A stretch of 64,000 nucleotides of DNA, from contig JASANC010003970.1 of NCBI GenBank assembly GCA_030248135.1, forward strand, positions 48,205 through 112,204, given 5' to 3'. The notes under the pieces were generated by a model. The model was not told the origin of the DNA and searched no databases. It saw nothing but the letters and a program-made list of their open reading frames with translations. The stretch's first letter is position 1; every line of letters begins with the position of its first letter. A program made the translations under genes and the position numbers. Below, in pieces: positions 34,978 through 46,900 of the stretch. The stretch comes from Theristus sp. LFF4_11. Taxonomy: Eukaryota > Nematoda > Chromadorea > Monhysterida > Xyalidae.

Positions 34978-37900
34978 TCAGGTCTCATCAACCGCTGGCG
35001 GCGTTTCCAACGCATCCGCAACAATTTCATTATCTACCCTGTCACAGTCAACAGTGTCCCCATCCAAACCGGCTGCAATTTCCTCTCCAACTTGCGGCAC
35101 ACCAAAATCACGATCAGGCGAACCGGTCGCTCCGATGTCGATGCGTGGCACTTTTTCCTGAACAATTTTCGGCTTATCTTGTCACATTCTTACCGTACAC
35201 AGTAAGCTACTTCAATGTAGCTTCAAGCTACACACCAATGTATGCTGTCGAAAACCGAACCATTCAATTGAATGCACTCCTAATGAGCTCCCAATGAGCA
35301 ACAAGTTACAAAACACCATGCTGTACCACAGTTTCACTCAATTTTACTTCGCAGCTCCGCTACTCCACAAAAGTTACATTAAAAAACGCCTGGAGGTCGG
35401 CATGTCGCGAAATTCCCGAAAACCTCTGCAGCCTCCAGCGCACCTTGAGCACGCGGAGCAGCTCATTGCGTGCCTCCAACGTGCACAAGTCGACGTTCAC
35501 GCCTGGCCGAAAGCCGGCCCACCAATTCGGCGGCGGCGCCACCGGTGCCGATGGGACGACCGTCGCTGCTGCTGCAGACACGTCGCTCGCTGCAAAACGT
35601 GATCTGCTCAAAATTGTGTCTAAAAATCTTTTAGCGCAGGTGAATGAGAGACTGTAACGTGCCGTGCACTATGTTCTGAAACAGAGTAAGGTCGCGCAAA
35701 GACACAAACAAACACACTGGCACACCGTGCAAGCTCGTATGAGACTGTGTGCAACAGCGCGAAAAATGCACGGTTTTTTTTAGCAAAAACAATCTCCAGC
35801 AGACTGTTTGAGCGACGAAATCATTCAGCGTTCATTCTCAGAATTTGAGGTATGCCAGTTTGCCAATTGCAAAATTTCCCTCACGCAACCAAACTACACC
35901 TCAATCCCTGATCACCACAACGTTGCAACTCAATTCCCAATCAATCAATCGTCACTGTACCCTGCACGAAACTGCGCGGTCGAGGCGCCGCCACCGATCG
36001 ACCGTGATCGTTCGCGTGGAGTAAGGCGGCAGAGGCTTGATCGCGGTGATGCTGCGGCGGCTCCAGAGCCAACTGCATTGCGCTCGTGTTCGCTGGAAGC
36101 GACGTCGACAACATCAATGGCACCGGCTCGATTTCAGTCTCGAATTCAGCGACACCTTGGTCTTGATGCTTTTGTTGTTCGTCATCGCACTTGCTCGCTG
36201 TTCTGCTGACCGTCGGAGATTTTCGCTGACTCTCGCAACGCTTCTGCTGTTCGACGGCCGCGAATCGCGCGAGATCGTTGGCGCGCAGCGTGTGCGCACG
36301 CACGATCTTGGACTGAAATGATTTTTTCAATTAACAAAAATTTGATTTCTATCATTTCATTACAGCGATCGTGAAAAAAACGCACAAAACGCCGACGAAT
36401 GATCACTTGGATGCAGTACACCAAGAAGCGAAACCAAACACTGTCTGATTTGCCGGCGTGTGCCTGTGGCAAACTGAATGGCTCACAAGAATTTGAGCTG
36501 TTCACAACGCGGCCAAATCAAACGGTCAATACACCAATTAGCCGCATTCAACGTTTGATTTGGTGCCCTATGATAAGGTCCAAGGACCATACGTCGGAAA
36601 AGACAAGGAAAAAGTCCAGGAGAAGAAAATAGGAATCCGCCATGCACCCACCGTCTGTCCGCCGGCGACATTCGGAACGCTCAACGTCGATTGGCCGAAT
36701 CTCGCGTCGTTCTCGGCCGCAATCGACACGGCCGGCGACGACGGGCTCCGACTCGATCCGCTGTCAATGGAAGAACACGCCGGGGAGCAGTTTGGCTGCA
36801 GCTGTAGTCGCTCCATCAGATAGCACTCGTCGATGCTGCTCTGCTCAGACGACGAGACGAGACCGGAACTGGCGTTAGTGGTGTTGCTGGTGACTGCTGT
36901 TGAATGTTGATTCGCTGGCTGAGGCTGTTGATGGTGAAGAATGGTGAGCGGCTTGTTCGTGTGGTGCACGTCTGCGATCACGCCGGTGCTCCACGTCGGC
37001 GTCAACTGGTGATCCTTGTCTTTGTCCTTGCTGAAACATAGTGGGAAACATTGTGGAATGCTTCCGCTCATCAGGCTGCAGTTCGAAATGGATGTGCTGT
37101 GCCTTGTACTAACATGACGCAGTTTGTTGACGACAAAAAATGTTGGATGTAAAAATTTACATAAAAATGTAAAAATGTAAAAATGTAAAAGTTCAAAAGA
37201 CTGCCAGAACCACCTAGTGTTTAACTGGAAAGCAAAATGAAAAAACCAACAACATTTGTTAAACGCTTAGTTCACCTTTTGTGCGACCTTTTCATCGGGG
37301 ACGACACCAACAACGAGTGGTCCGTGCCGCCGCGGCTGCGCTCACGAGCCATCAGTCGAGCAAACTGCTGTTGCTTGTTCAGCTTGCGATGCTGGTGAGA
37401 ATTGGCGCCGCTGGTCGAACCGGACGAAGCGCCTGAAAATGGTTTTATTGTTACTTTTGCTACGTTGACCTGGACGCTTTGTGCCAGCAACGACAAATTA
37501 CTCTGGCAAAAAGTGAACGCGAATTTGTTTTCATGATATTATTCAAAAAGCCTAAACCAATAGGTCGCCTGACGTGTTTAAGGCGCTTCCAACGCCGTTC
37601 GTTTACAATCAGGTGACGAGTCCAAAAAAACTTCCACTGATTTTTTCAGTCAACTAAAAGACCACAGAAACCGTCAACTAAAGGAGCATTCATGGAGCAG
37701 TATTTAGTGACCACATAGCTGAGATCCAACACAGCCACACGTCGCTGAACACTGCTTCATGAATGCGCCTTTGTTGTCATAACACCAGTGCTGGCAGCCG
37801 CTTGCTTCTCCTTCACCGCAGCACTGTGCCCTTCGCGTGTCGTCTTCAACTGTTTTTTCACGGACGCCAACTGTTCGGCGGCAACCTGTTTCGCCTGTTC

Positions 37901-40900
37901 ACTGCGCACTCGCCGCTGCTCTGCTTCCTGCGATGCGAGCAAAACAAAACTCTCATTGGGACCGCTTTGGAACGTGCAATTAATTTCAAAATTGAATGCT
38001 CGTCGATTTAGCGTCTGAGAAAAAGCTCACTACATGCAACAGTTGCGCTTCGGCTCAATCCATCAATTGCACACAAACACTCACACTAAAGAGCAGATGA
38101 ACTGTAAATCACGGGTAATCCGCTTAATTGGTTGGTTGCTTTTGACTCAGGTAACACTGACTAAGTTCGTCGCAGCCAATCAGCATGCTAATCTTAGTCT
38201 CCACCGTCAGAATGAACAACATTGCGTATGTTTCCCAATTTTCGACTGCATTGAGCTTGCTTTCAAAATGCAACCGAGTTCAGCGTGCAACGCAACGCAA
38301 TGGTGCGACCTTCTCGATCGCGTCCACTCGTCTCGTGTGATCCGGCGCGAGCGAGCCAATCTGCGCGCAGATCTGCTCCATCGGTGCCGCCGGACTGTGC
38401 GTGTGCGTGCGACGCGGATCGATGGTCGCAGCCGTCTGCGCCAGCGTCTGCACGAACGGACGCAGGTGTACGGCCGCACGTGCCACGTGCTGCACGTCGG
38501 CGCGCAGTTGCACGCTCGACTCGATCTGGAGCGAACGTCTCGTCGTTCCGTTGCGTTTCCGGGCGGAACTTTTGCTTATTTCGAGGTTTTTTTCCGGCTC
38601 GTCAAACAGAAACGAAATCAACTTTACGACACTACGAAGTACGGTTCTGTGTTGTTGAACGGACCGTTTCACCACTGCCGGTGCTGGAAAGCCACTTTAG
38701 CGCATCAACTGAACGCTTGGCGCCGAAACCGAAACAAATTCGAAATGGAATATGACAGTGCGGTCAATTTCACTGTCGATACGACTTTTCATTCCATTAT
38801 TTATTTTTAACCTCTATTACACCCCAAGCTGTTTAGTTTTCATATTTCTCGAACAATTTGCTGCCGTTTCGTTCGTTCCACCCACACCACCACCACCACC
38901 ACCATACCCGTTGTCTGTAAATCTGCTGCTGCCGTCTGACCCGATCGAGTTGCTCCTGCCAGATCTGCTGCAAATGCGGCTGCACATCCTGGATCAGTGC
39001 GGTGTGCGCGTGCAGGCGGTGCTCCAGCTGGTCGCAGTCACGGATCAGTTCGTGCACCTGCAAAAAAAAACTGGTGTGTGTGTGGCTGTGCGATGTTTCT
39101 GAGTTAAGAAGAGATTAGAAAATGAAAAAGAGTAACCGATAGCTAATTACACGTTTTTTGACTGTGTGGATTTGTGTGTTTAGCAAATTATTACAGCAAA
39201 AGGCAACACGTTCTCATTCACCTTGTTCTCATCGACGATCACTCTGCGCACGGTTATGTCTCTTTGCATGTCCTGCGCCCTCGCGCTAACATCCGCCATT
39301 TGCGCCGCGAATTCCTGGAATTTTTGAATGCTTTTCAGCGTTTGAACTTCGAAGTGAATAGTATTCTCCCTCACAAAAAAATTGGACTCAATTTACAGAA
39401 GACTCAAGACACAAGAAAAATGGCAAGTTTTAAAAATTGGATACCAACCAGCTATGATCGTTCGATAAGCAAATGATGTGATGCTCAACAGCGCGTGATG
39501 AATATGAATATGAGACCGTATGAATATGCAATTCTCTAACACAACTGCTGACGGGGGTATATAACCAATAAGAAAACGTTCGCGTCTCTCACCTGCATCG
39601 GTTGGTCGATCTTTGCGAATTCCTCGCCGAAAGCGCCGTCCAAGTCAACCATCAGCTGATACTTGGAGACCGGCTGCCAGCTGTTCGGATTGTTGCTGCC
39701 ACCCGGGCAGTTCACGTAGCCAGAGCTGCAGGAAAAACGTTTACAATGCAAATTGCACGTGCGTACTAACTAACGTTTACAGTCGAACTCTAAATTATAG
39801 GAAATCTGCTGGTTAGTTGTTGGTCACGTGCATGCGAGCTTTCTGTGCAAGCCAAACTCCGCCCCACTGCAATCGCTGCACAGAAAGCATGCATGCACGT
39901 GATCACCAGCGACGACGTTGATTCCTTAGAATTTAGAGTTCGACTGTACGTTCATCCAGAATTCCTAAACCACTCACCAGACATTCACACCAAATCACAG
40001 ATGATATGAAAACGACAGAACAGAACAATCAACCAGAAAAGAATCCAAACGAAACAACAACACCAGACCAGACTAAAGCACACGAAACAACCAAAAGCCA
40101 GCGGCACTCCATCGGCTCACCCAGAGCGCGCGGTGCGTCTCGTCTGGCCGAACGGGTGCCCGCCGACCGCGCGGTGCGTTGAGCCGGCCGACCCGCCGCC
40201 CGTCGCCGCCGCGTCCGCGATCGAATCGGTGGTCAGCGTCACCGGCGGCGGCAACAGCAACGAGCTGATGCCGAGGTACGGCTCCAGTGCTCGCGCGAAC
40301 TCGTCCTTGAAGTCGACGACGGCGTTGTCGATGATCAGGCCATGCGACGCGGCGGGACAGTCGAGTTTTGCGGAGGCGGTCTTGTCGGATATCAGCGACT
40401 GCATCCGTCTGATCAGATCGTAGGCGAGCTGCGCAAACGAAGCAAATTTTAGTGGGGCCATACAGTGGCCGACGAGTGAATGAAGAGGTTCGAGATTGTG
40501 AGGTACAGTGGTATGTTCCACGTCCACCACAAAGTAATGGTGTTCTAACTTCCAACTTTTACGTGCGCGCTCCTTACACGGACGATATATCGTGGTTCGC
40601 TCGATGGATGCCAGCGTTTTTTCAACTGAGTGCGTTTCATTGATTCCACTGTTCATTCCTGCCGTTCAAGCAAGCAAAAACACCAATCAAGCAAACGCTT
40701 ATCGATTACGCGGCTTCTCCATTTCCATCCAGCCAGTGATTGATTGACCTCAGCAATAACTGACAACAAACATGTGAAAGCACCTCCAAGAAGTCCAACG
40801 TTGAGGCGGTCGACGCAAAGATGGACGCAGCCAACAAGTACAACTGAACGTTCGGCAGCAGGCCGTAGACGTGCCGCAGATGAGCGCTCACCTGCTGCTC

Positions 40901-43900
40901 GTGCGCACTACGGTCAGCCTCCAGTCGCTCAATTAGACGATCTCGCACCTGCGCCGGCACTTTTTTCGTTTCGTTTAATTTTCGTTTTCGTTTTCGGCAA
41001 TCGGAGACGAGTTTTATGTTGCACCCTTGCCATTCAGTTTAGTTTAGTGTGCGTGCGTGTGCAGGCGCGGGATTTCAATTCGCACATATTTACAAAAAAG
41101 ATTGCAGACAACCAGAATCAGGCTACGGTTCGAGAATACGGGTTACATTCTCGAAACAAACGAAACCAATGCAACGCGGCAGAGGTGAAACGGGAATGGG
41201 TCAATTCTCCGAACTTTCAACATGTTGTTGCTGAATGAGAGTCAGCAGAACGAACACCAGCTGGGCCACAACCAGCAAACCTGCATCAAACAATCGACCA
41301 TCTGCTGGCAGCTCTGTTGTATGGCGGCGCGTTGTGCCCGACTGTTAGCGTCCAACTCCTCGAGGAACCGCCGATGACCGACGATGCGTTCGTTCATTTC
41401 TTCCTGAACACCAGCAAATTGCCTGCTGTTCGCTTTTCAGGCGCTTATCAAGACCGTCCGTCGCGTCCGTGGCGTAGCGGTAGAAATTCGGCCTACAGTT
41501 CTGTAGGTACCGGGTTCGAACCTCGCTGTGGACAAGACATACTCGTGGAAAATTAGAGTGACCAAAAGAACATCTAATGGTCTATTCCCTCCTGAGCCGA
41601 GGGTAAAATTGGGCTCGGGGCAGTATTGCCCGTCTCCGCCGGAGTTTGGTACCTTCGGGTTTCCGGAACCGGCGCGCGTATAATTAAATTAAATTTAATT
41701 AAATTAAAGACCGGGAATAACTGTGTAACAACAGCGAAAAATTCGAGAACCATCCGAACCTGAAAATGCTTCAATTTTGCGGCAACCCTGTCCAATTTGT
41801 CGCAGCCGCGTTTGTGCGCCACGTCCAAGTCGACGTAGGTAGTCCTGAAAAAACAACAACGAGCAATAGTAGTAATAGTAATTAGCAAAAGGCGTAATGG
41901 TAATAGTAACTAGCAGTAGTAGTATTAATAGTAACTAGCAGTAGTAGTAATATTAATCATAATTAGCAGTAGTCGTAATGTTAATAGTAACTAGCAGTAG
42001 TAGTAATATCAATAGTAACTAGCAATAGTCGCAATGTTAATAGTAATTAGCAGTAGTCGTAATGTTAATAGTAACTAGCAGTAGTAGTAATATTAATAGT
42101 AATTAGCAATAGTCGCAATGTTAATAATAATTAGCAGTAGTCGTAATGTTAATAGTAACGAGCAGTAGTATCCGATAGTAATATCAAGTAGCATTGCAGT
42201 ACAATTCACCTGGCGTCGAGCGACGCCGCACTGAAGCACTTGACGCAGACCAATCGTTTCGCGTCGGTCGAGAACAACACCAACGGCTGCCGGTGTTCGA
42301 TGCACTCCGTGGCACCGCGCAGCACAGCGCGCTCCTCCATCGGCACGATACGATGCGACGCGAACATGCGCGCCTGATGCGTGCCGCTCTTGCACGCGTG
42401 ACACAACGCCTGCTGGCACGTCTCGCAGAAGTACATCGGCGTTAACACCTGATACACCGAAGTGTTTTCAAAGTGATTACGTTTTTAGCGTGTGTTCAAC
42501 CAGCGTTGCTAAGTTAAGGTCCATTTAGTCGACCGTATTTATATACGACACGGCGCGTCACGTCACGTTGAGCCGCTCGTTTATGCAACAGGTGCGGACG
42601 GCTAAATCGGTCTTTCACGTTTCGTCTGTCGTGTGTTCGTCATTTGTTGACACCGTGGAGAGTGCGCACGGACATTGCGGCGACTAAGAAGCACAAAAAT
42701 TATCACTCGATGCCGATGCAACTGTTTTTTAAGCTGTGTTTACGGCAACTGGAGGTCACGCAAAGAACTGACAAACAGTTTTGCCACTTCAATTCAAATC
42801 ACACAACGCCAACGCTTGTAAATCATCTAAACATGGAACAACACAGTCCGGGTAACTAGAATGAAACACATAGCAAAGTAACGATAAAGATTGAACTGAA
42901 TGTCCCAACCAAGAAAATGATCGCAGCGTGCTCATTCTCAGGTAAACATTCTTTGAATTCGTGCATTTTCTTTGGTGCGGTGCACCACATGTATACCGTA
43001 TTACCCCCAATAAACCCCCATGGGGGATTAATACGTCAGCGACTTTTAGGGGTGGGGGTTTATTGGTGGGAGGGGGATTATTGGTGGGGAAGGGGGTTTA
43101 TTTACAAAAAATTCTGGGGTGGGTGTTTGTTGAAAAATGGCAAAAAATACCTTGCATGGCAGGCAAGAAAGTTGCAGAAACTTCCACTTTTCACAGAGAT
43201 TTCCTTTTGTAACAGCCTTTTGTAATGAAATTACCATTAATTCATCCCTTTGGGGCCTTTGGTAGCACAATTTCACCAATGTCACTGCATTCAGTCACTG
43301 AATTCGCTGGGTATGTGTTTCAAACAGGTTTCCAATTAACCCCCATGGGGGATTATTTGTGGGGGGGGGGGTTATTTGGAAACTGGTGGGGGGATGGGGG
43401 TTTATTGGTGGGGGGGATTAATGGTGGGGGGGGGTTTAATGGGGGTAATACGGTATGTGTGTAATTGTACGAAATTTACCGTAACTTAGGTTATCACAAT
43501 TAAGAAGCCAAAACCAGCAAAATGTCAGTACACAATGACTAATAACATCACGTTTAATTTGAGACGGCAACTGCTGGAAAGTTCTCTACATCCTCTCAGT
43601 CTTTATGGTAATGAAATCGACGCCTTTTATAGAAAATCATGTTACATCATGGCTTCAACCAATTTCATTCCGGCTCTAGGCAACATTGCTACGATTAACA
43701 TTATGCTTTAACCAGCCGTTGAAAACAACATCATCCAAGTCCACAAACGGATTTCTTTGTCGTTTAGCTCACACGCACGGACAATAAAATAAACAATGTC
43801 GCAAAACGCCACTAACGGCTCAAACACAGAGCCAGACGCCCGGTGGGGCCTGTCGCTTGTCTGGAACTTTTGGATCTACGTTCCGTTGGGTGGTGTCACG

Positions 43901-46900
43901 TTGATCGGCTGCGTCGCATTACTGATTCCAATGCTTTATCATCAGGCGTTTCGTGCTCGGAAGGAGTACATCGTTTTTATCGGTTGGTTTATCGAGACAC
44001 CTGAGTCTTATGTTTAACTTCAGGTGCAATAACCCAGCTATACAGTCGAACCCTATAGGCAATTAGCTGATTTCTAGTTTCTTGAATTGGTGATTTGGTC
44101 ATTGGTGAAACTGTTTACCCGTCTATGCGCGCACTGAGTCTCGGGGCCAAAACAAATACATCATGCATGCATCGGTTGTTTGCAGGACTGGTCATCGCGG
44201 ACACGCTGAACGTATTTGCGTTCGTCAGTTCGTCGTTTTACCGCTACATCATGAGCACCTACTTTCATGGAGCAACAACGAACAGCGTACGAACGATCGC
44301 CGTGCGACGCTGTGGTGAACCGTGGTGTCGGCTGTCAATAGCAGAACTTTGTTGTCCAGCAGCGTTAATACCACTTATTATCGTGCAACGCAATTTCGTT
44401 ACACAATTCAGTTGTAATGCATGGGGCGTGGGCAACAAAGCGTGCGGTAGGTAAGCAGTCCAGAACTTTTCACGGTGTTCATTGGAGAAAATCGTTCCTC
44501 TTCCGACTTGGCGGCAACCACCGCACCACGGTCTACCACACGGTCGCACAGGTACAGTGCAAATGCCAGTTTCTATTTCAGGGGCATTCATGAAGACACA
44601 ATTAGTGACCGGATAGCTATGTTTTATAACACAGCTACGCGTCACTAAATACTGCTTTATGAATGCTGCTTTACTGTTCAAGGAATCGCGCGACTCGATC
44701 ACAACGATTGCTTTCAGTTCGGTTTCACCGGCTTCACGTGTCTGCTGTTGCCGTGGAACTTCATCTGGACGTACTTTCACTCGACGAGCGCGCTGATGCT
44801 CAGTGCGGTCAGCGTCGACCGGTTGATGCAGTTAGCGAAGCCAATCTGGTACCACGTTTGTGGACCGCACTTGGCCTACTTCCTCGTCGGCCTCACGTAC
44901 GCGCACGGCGTCGCGTTCGGCACGTTCGTGCTCGTGAACGCAGCCACGCAGCTGCGCCAGACACCGCTGCCAGACGCGATGTGCCACTTGAACACAACGA
45001 TACCCGGCCGATATCGAGTATAGTAGCTGATGTGGTGCTTGTTTGATCATTTTAAATCTGTTTTTGTCATGTCTGAGCAACAAACTTTCGCTATTTTGCC
45101 AGAGAAAACCAGCAAAAGGAAGTACAAAAGAATCCGTGCAAAAGTGCACACATTCCTTGTTTATGAAAGATAGGGACGCATGCTTGTGCGCACGAACCTG
45201 CGCGTGACCGCGTCTTTGTAATTTCTTCACACTTGTATTTATCTTTGTTAATTTTGCAGTTTTATTCACCAACTGTATACGGAATCGGTCAGCTCAGCAG
45301 CGTTGTCATATTCGCGTTCGCTATGCTCTTGTATCGACGCCACAACAAAAAGGTTGCAAGAAATGTTGGAGCCAGACCCAATAAAAACCTAGAGACTAAT
45401 GACTAACTCGTTGAAATAGAGAACGATTGCGAATTACTGATGTTCTCTAGTGGCATGTTAATAAAAGCAAGCCGTTTCAGATAACGTCCCTCATGGCAAC
45501 CAACAACGACAACAACAACAACAACAACCTGTGTATCGTGGAGGGTCAGCAGCGCACCGACAAGCTGCAAGCCGCTGCGATGCGTCTACAGCGTTCAATG
45601 ACGCTGAAGCTGGCGAGTAGTACGCTCGCCAACTGCATCCTGGTGCGTTTTTCTACCGGCGATGTGACATCGGTGTCCCAGTGCTGTCCCAGTTTCATCG
45701 ATTTCATAGTCGGTCACGATGAATCCCGGACGAACGGTGCACGTGGAGCATGTTGCAAAAATTGAAAAGTCCGAAACTGATGACCACACGCGTACTATAA
45801 CTGGTTTCGCTGGACAAAAAGCGTTTTTGTTTTCTTTTTTTTTGCATCGTCGTCCGGTTCGGTGGTCTGTATTTCGAGTTGCCCGTTCGCTCACAGGTGG
45901 TCGTGCCGGCGACGATCGCCATCGTGCTGATGGATCGAGTCCACTCGTCGACGTTGGTGCTGATGTACATTCCGGTGAACATTCTCAATCCGTTGTACAA
46001 CGTTTGGCTGTTTCTGATGCGCTCACAGAAAATGCACCGCGCGCTCGCGGCGGCGCTCCGGTGTCAGACGATGCCGTCAGACTTGCGCCAATGGGAGGAT
46101 AAATTCTAACGTTCGCGTCTGCTTGCTGTACGTACGAACGTGTGCTGACTTACGCTAAACGCACGGCAGTATGCTGCTGTGCCACACATACCGTCTAATC
46201 TAACTCTATAACATATCCAACTAGTTGGTTGGTTGATCACGTGATGCATGCATTCTGAGTAAACCAAACTTTGTCTCCCTCCACACAGTAATCCATGCAC
46301 AGAATGCATGCATCAACCAATCAGCTAGTTGGATGTTATAGAGTTAGACTGCACATAAATGATACGTCTGTGTGACCGGTAATGTGCTAAAACACCAGAC
46401 CTGACGTGTCGTGCCGTTCCTGTCGTACGTACGCACACACGTTAGTATGAACGGGACGTTACGATCACAATGACCGTTAGTAATTTCCCTGTGATGTCGG
46501 TCTTGTGGTTTCATCTTTTTTCACACAAGCGTCAACTTTCCAGACTGACGATTTTGATTGTTTCCTACCGGACTGTCTGATTTAATGGATATTCGTAATT
46601 GGTTGACGAACGTTACTTGTTATAGCGCTGCACCAGTCACGTCAAACACTGAACTGTAATTTTGCACACCACGACTGCTATTGTGTGGAGGTTACGATTC
46701 AACAGGTATACTGCGGCGACTCAACTAAACACTAATTTTTCGACTAAACACTTATTAGATCAGCATCAAGTTCCAGCGGTTATTTTCCGCTCTTTTGGTC
46801 CACCCTTTTTGATACAATCCTACGGGGCCATTATTATCAGTCTGTCTCTGTTGCACCAACAACATGAACGAGTGAAAATAAAATGAACTCGACTAACGTG

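Noticed and set aside
34978..37927. Idea that the 35-38 kb exons form a separate gene
   Set aside because: Every junction from exon 38525-38310 onward keeps phase and no good internal start with a promoter was seen; kept as part of RNF207 with this caveat.
41461..41530. Possible tRNA gene with A and B boxes
   Set aside because: The acceptor stem does not pair well and it is followed by a body shared with another SINE copy, so it is a SINE head.
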